The notes beneath the pieces were generated by a model. It worked only from the letters and a program-made list of their open reading frames with translations. It was not told the DNA's origin and ran no database searches. Positions 59,418 to 64,000 of a stretch of DNA of 64,000 nucleotides are shown here, piece after piece. Position 1 is the stretch's first letter. Every line of letters begins with the position of its first letter. The stretch is from Trichosporon coremiiforme (Eukaryota > Basidiomycota > Tremellomycetes > Trichosporonales > Trichosporonaceae), in assembly GCA_039545355.1 (NCBI GenBank), contig BCJJ01000012.1, positions 947,067 to 1,011,066 on the forward strand, in the 5' to 3' direction. The translations under genes were made by a program, and so were the position numbers.

Positions 59418-60864
59418 CTACACCCGCCCCTCGGCCCAACACACACACACTACACATCCACCACTGCATCTGCATCCACCAAGACAAGCATCGATTAAAC
59501 CATCCGCCTGCATTGCTACAACAATCAGTCATCCGAATAACCACCGTCGCCCGTTCTACCAGTCCAACTTGCTCCAGTCGCATAGGCTCACTCTAGGCCT
59601 CCCACCAACCCACTCTCCCACCGTCCCGACCCTTAAAGAGACACACACAAAACTCGCGATCCCGACGACACACCGCCGCATCGTCCACACATTGCTCGCG
59701 CGCACGTAACAGCGCATCCGTCTCATTCGTCCTTTCGCCTGCTCGCACTTGAACGCTCCTGGATTATCTGACACAAAGACGAGACAAGGACGATCATCGA
59801 GAGACAGAGGTCACCCGGCAGACTGAACGAGCGATACGATTGAAGGAACAGTGTGAGTTGTGACTTGTCCGAGGCACGAGGCGTCGCGCCTCCCGGCGTC
59901 ACTGGCCGTCTCTTTCGTTGGCCGCCGCCCACCGCTGGACGCCTTTTCATTTTCAGCCTAAGACTTAGGACGTGTGTGTGCGCTGCGCTGGCGCTGGCGT
60001 CCACAAGTCCTACGGGGCACGCGCGCTGGGCAGGTGCAGTGAACGGGACGGCGTGCGATGCAGTGCGGGGGTGCCGGCTGCAGGCTGGGCGCTGGGCGGG
60101 CGCGGTGGGAGGTTGTGAGCTGTGCGTCGACTGGTCAGGTCACTGGGTCACCAGGCAATGGTCACTGGTCGCTGGCCGTCCGGGAGGGACGGTTTGGCTG
60201 GCGCTCCCAGCCAACCCATCAGGCATCAGCCCATTCCTTGCACCTGTGCCCACTGTCCCGGCTCTGACCCAAGATTGCCTTGTTGGTCGTCTGCATGTTT
60301 GCCCTTCATTATCTCTACCCTCCCTCTCAGTCGCACATTCCATCACTGCATCACTGTCCCTCCCCAGCACTACTCCCCAGCCAAGCATCCGAACCCAATC
60401 ACAACCAGTCCGCACATCCCACAGGCCCGGCACCCAATCATCTCTCCCTTGCATCCGGAATTCCGGTTGTCACCTCCCACCCCCAATAACCAAGCCCCTC
60501 CGCTGACGCACTCGAACAGCGACCCTGCTCCAGACCGCGCGACTCGCATACATTTCGCTGCCCGCACCCGGCTCTCATTCCTTCTCTCGACTCCAGCTGA
60601 AGTTTCGCTCGCACCCGTTGCATCACTGCAAGGCGACGTCCGGAAACAAGCTTTGCATTAGCATACGACGCCCCCTCAGTTAATGCTGTAGGAAAGGGCT
60701 GTGCCCATCATTTTATCAGCTGCAATTCAACCCGACCCTGCAGGCTTCCGCAGCCTACCCGCTCCTGTCTGTCTGGAAACTCAAGATTGTTGACCGCCGC
60801 AATTCTCACATCACCTCGTCCGCATCCCAGCTCGTTGAGCTTTCAAAACGAAGTCCGCCTCGGT

Positions 60865-63673
60865 ATGCGGAGACGAGCTGATAGCCCTCCTGGGCCCGTG
60901 GGCACTCAAGGTGAGCAAATGATGCCCCAGGCATCAGTCCCTGGGATTTTTTGTTTATCCCTGCAATCCGCTCCGGCACCTACGGAAGGGGTCTCGCGTC
61001 ATACCAACGCCGGGTCCATCATGCCCTGCGTCGATTGTCCCGGGCGGAGTCTGGATGTCGGGCTGATACTAACACGTCGCAGAGTCTCACCAGGCAAAGC
61101 GTCAAAGGCGCTCCTCGGCTTCGCGATCTGCTTCACCCGAAGCTCGCCGGTCCGCTACCTCTCCCCGCATCATCCGCCAATCTTCGCCCTCCCGCCCATC
61201 TCTACCTCCACTCCACCCCCTGACGCAATCCGGACAAAGCGGCACCGGTCCTGCCAGCTCCTCTGGCGGTCCGGGTAGCACGTCCGGAGCAGGCGGCACG
61301 GGCGGAGGGTCCAGCACCGGAGGAGACCGGCCGTCTCCGGCAGCGTCCACTGCTTGGCACGGTGAAGGAAGGGGGCCAGGTGGGCAGCCCTGGCGCCCGA
61401 ACTGGCAGACCCACAAGAACAGGCATTCGCTCGACGCTCCGCGCAGCGTTAACATCAAGTCGCACTCGCCGGGCTCGTCGCCGGAGCGGGAGCGCCCATC
61501 GGCTGAGAAAAGTGGGGCCTCCGAGGGCAGGTCCGATCAACAACCGGCAAGCGGATCTGGACCGACAAACGGCCCCGATGTCGTCTTCACGCGAGATGTC
61601 ACTAATCGACAGCCGCGCAGTATGATGGCATGTGTCCGCTGCCGTCGTCAAAAGTAGGTCAGACACGACAATAGATTTTTCGGTGGCGTGTCCGAAAGAG
61701 GCAAGTAATGAGCTTGTGCTGATGATTTCCCCAGGATGAAGTGTGATGGACCTGGAAAGGAACCGTGTCGTGGATGCCGACAGGCAGGCGTGCACTGTGT
61801 CTTTGAGTCTCGAGCGCGCCCGAAATCTATTTCGACCTTGCCGTCCCGTGCGTCGCCGTTCTTTGCTGGTTCACTACCGCCTGGAAGGGGAGGGACCCCC
61901 GGTACCGGCGGGCCCTCGTTCTACCCTGGTGCCAGCCAGCCGGCACCTCCGATCACCTCTCGTCCGGCTCTTGGCCCCGGAGACTATGCCGTGCGCGGCG
62001 TGCGTGAGCCCATGCCACCGCCGCCCAACGCGAGCATCTCGTCGCTGGCTTCCGTGGCGGCCGGTGCGGTGCCGTATCCTCCGCCCCTGCGACCGCACTC
62101 GCCTCCCATGCACGCCCAAGGAGGCCCGCCGCCGGGACAGCCGCCTTACTTTGCAGGCCCTCCTCCCGTGTCGGGACCGTATGGACCGCCTCCTTCTGCG
62201 CCGCCGCCGCACGGGGGCCCCCCTCCTGATCACCTTCGCCTCGACTCGCGTCTGCACAAGCTGGAGTCGGCGTTCCGGCCTGTGGAAGCCCTCCCCGGGG
62301 CAGTGGCCGCGATTCAGACGACGCTCGGCACCCTGCTTCGTGCGCAGGATGCGCTCGCGGCGCAACTTGCCGGTGGCCAGAACCCTGCGTACAGCGGTGC
62401 GCAGCCTGCGGGCGGGGCTCCTCGAGCACCGGTCGATGTGCCTGACCATGTCTGGGAGAGCTACCGTGTCGGAGCGTGGCCTCTGACGCCCTGGCTTCCC
62501 GGCATTTCGCCCATGGCGGCCCTGCCCGGGCTGGTGCTGGAGTGTCTCGGACGACGGGCTGCGGTTGAGCGGACCGAGCAGAACCGTCGCGAAGCAGACC
62601 TTGCGTCGGACGCCGTGTCCGCCGAGATCGGTCGTCTGCTGTCTGCCAAGGTGCCTTGGACCCGCGATGAGGTTTTGTCGCTCGGCGTCTACGCGACGTG
62701 GACCAGCGACCAGGCACTCGGATGCCTATCGACTGGTCTCGCCAGAGACCTGCAACTCGATCGCCCGCACACACTGCGCAGGAGCCACGACGAGTGGCGG
62801 GAATGGATCTACGTTGTCTTGGCAGACCACATGCTTCACCTGCCCGACTTCAACGTGCCGATCGTGCATGAGCCCGTGGCTGCGCAGTGGCGTGAGCTCG
62901 TTTCAGCCAGCCAGCCAGGCGATCCTTCCACACACGACCGGGACTCCAAGCTGCTTGGCTGGCTTGAGTTCTCCGAGATCCTGATCGAGATCCAGAGCAT
63001 GCAGCGCGCCGCGCGACTGCCGGGCGAGGCGCCGCCCTCGCCTCCCGGTCGCGACAGTGTGCTGCCCGACCCTGCCGACCAGGCTGCCGTCGACCGCCTG
63101 CGTGCGCGTGCGCGCGAGATCTGGCGCCGCTCGGCAGCCAAGCTCGAGGCGTGGGCATCAAGCAACGGTGCGCGCCACGACCCTGTCCTGACGCTCTACT
63201 ATCACTACGCGATCCTTTACGCGGCGTCTCCAGCGTTCGCGGCCGACCGCAACGTGTGGCTCGCCATGTCCTCGACGTCGGAGGGATACCAGCAGCTCGA
63301 GCGCGGTCGCGAGGCAGCTCTCGCCATGCTCTCGGCCCTGGGCTCACCCGAAATCAGCCGCACGCTCGGGTACAGTTTCACGGTCCTGAAGCCGCTGTAC
63401 GGTCTCGCCGTCCTGCACCTCGTCAGCATGGCCGCGACGCTGGGCCACATGCCCATCATCAGCGTCGGGCACGTCGAGACGCTCCTGCGCTCCGTCATTG
63501 ACCAGCTCGTCGACAAGGGCGGCCCTGGCCCGGCCAAGGCGCCGATTGCGCCTGGTCTGCAGCAGAGCCTCACGCTCGACATGGCCGAGAACGGCTCGGT
63601 TGCGGGGCTGGGTAAGCGCGAGGTGCTGGGACAGGAGCCGTGCAAGGAGCTGTGGAGGAAGCTGCTGGGCTAA
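60865..63673 (+). CDS. Zn2Cys6 transcription factor with internal zinc cluster
   Basis: Exons 60865-60910, 61083-61653 and 61735-63673 encode about 851 residues. The first ~190 residues are a Ser/Gly/Pro/Arg-rich disordered region. The zinc cluster spans the second intron: ACVRCRRQK joins MKCDGPGKEPCRGCRQAGVHC, giving CX2CX6C...CX2CX6C. A proline-rich linker (PPPSAPPPHGGPPPD) follows, then a short coiled-coil-like segment (RLDSRLHKLESAFRPVEAL), usual for dimerisation. The large helical regulatory region includes SPMAALPGLVLECLGRR and WREWIYVVLADHMLHLPDF, as in fungal-specific transcription-factor domains. The start is the ATG that splices in phase into the long exon; an upstream non-coding exon is possible. 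Target genes are unknown. Confidence 0.85.
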
Positions 63674-63743
63674 GCGCGCCGAGGCGAAGCCGAGGCTGCG
63701 CACACTGAGATTCGATTCCAGCGTAGTGATTGGGGTAGTCACC

Positions 63744-63834
<91 letters not shown>

Positions 63835-64000
63835 GAGGAAGGAGGGAGGGAGGAGTAACATGTGGAGGAAAAGAGAGAAGAGCATGTAGCGCAAAAAGAA
63901 GACCGGCCACGCACACCCATAGAGACACAACCCCCACATTCCATCACGCAATCACAGACACACAAACCAGTGCCATGTAGTTTCTTGTAACGAGGGAGAA
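63674..64000. other. 3' flank of the regulator gene
   Basis: Contains the regulator's 3' untranslated region and the GA microsatellite. Open frames across the microsatellite encode only Glu/Arg or Ser/Leu repeats and are not genes. Confidence 0.7.
63744..63834. repeat. GA dinucleotide microsatellite
   Basis: About 90 bases of almost pure GA repeats with a few AA interruptions, starting 70 bp after the regulator stop codon, so probably transcribed in its 3' untranslated region. Confidence 0.9.

Larger units (their letters stand above)
53651..60864. other. 7.2-kb region without a supported gene
   Basis: The longest frames (54282-55163 and 57533-58222, both +) are Ser/Arg/Pro/Cys-rich and lack motifs, splice support or hydrophobic order. 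The segment contains short tandem repeats (58536-58585, 58771-58798), a 56-base C run (59361-59416) and a strongly pyrimidine-rich 58900-59360. The right end must hold promoter and leader of the regulator at 60865. It may also contain relics of mobile DNA, but no terminal repeats or transposase motifs were seen. Confidence 0.55.

Noticed and set aside
63344..63980. Open frames across the GA repeat
   Set aside because: They encode only Ser/Leu or Glu/Arg repeats produced by the microsatellite.

Overview
The window is nuclear DNA of a GC-rich basidiomycete yeast. The intron style (GTGAGT/GTAAGT donors, CTAAC/CTGAC branch sites a few bases before CAG, many introns of only 30-60 nt), the micro-exons and the gene content suggest a tremellomycete, probably of the Trichosporonales. 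That placement is inference from architecture, not from a database match. I rebuilt the genes by joining exons so that reading frame, splice signals and conserved protein motifs agree. Both strands carry genes, and I saw no operon logic, CRISPR array, rRNA or convincing tRNA.

Layout. 1-6.2 kb: an MFS sugar transporter followed on the same strand by a Zn2Cys6 regulator, a plausible transporter/regulator pair. 6.3-12.4 kb: housekeeping genes, namely symplekin/Pta1 (mRNA 3'-end processing), V-ATPase subunit G and an SCP2-type lipid carrier. 14.8-20.9 kb: a NIPA-type magnesium transporter and two uncharacterised genes. 21-23.4 kb: two adjacent loci of the same orientation, with in-frame TAG codons and a shared upstream element, probably decaying tandem duplicates. 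24.2-26.1 kb: a divergent beta-tubulin. 29.9-34 kb: a GPI-type GH105-like hydrolase and a saccharopine-dehydrogenase-like oxidoreductase. 34.2-41.6 kb: information-processing genes (a POLE4/Dpb3-type histone-fold protein, tRNA adenosine deaminase Tad1, TAF12) and an 844-residue unknown with a PP1-docking-like motif. 42.9-44.7 kb: a bestrophin/UPF0187-type channel.

46-54 kb is the accessory region. It holds three tandem pepsin-fold, secreted, probably GPI-anchored proteins that have lost the catalytic Asp-Thr-Gly motifs: one intact, one with a single premature TAG, one truncated at its 5' end. A carboxylesterase with a probable frameshift is inverted between the last two. 53.7-60.9 kb has no gene I can support, but carries a 56-base C run and short tandem repeats. 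The window closes with a second Zn2Cys6 regulator (60.9-63.7 kb) and a GA microsatellite.

The most notable observations are: a beta-tubulin in which the classical benzimidazole-contact residues (His6, Glu198, Phe200) are replaced; the tandem family of pepsin-like pseudoproteases; micro-exons of 3, 7, 9, 16 and 20 nt with introns down to about 30-37 nt; and the pair of loci interrupted by TAG codons.
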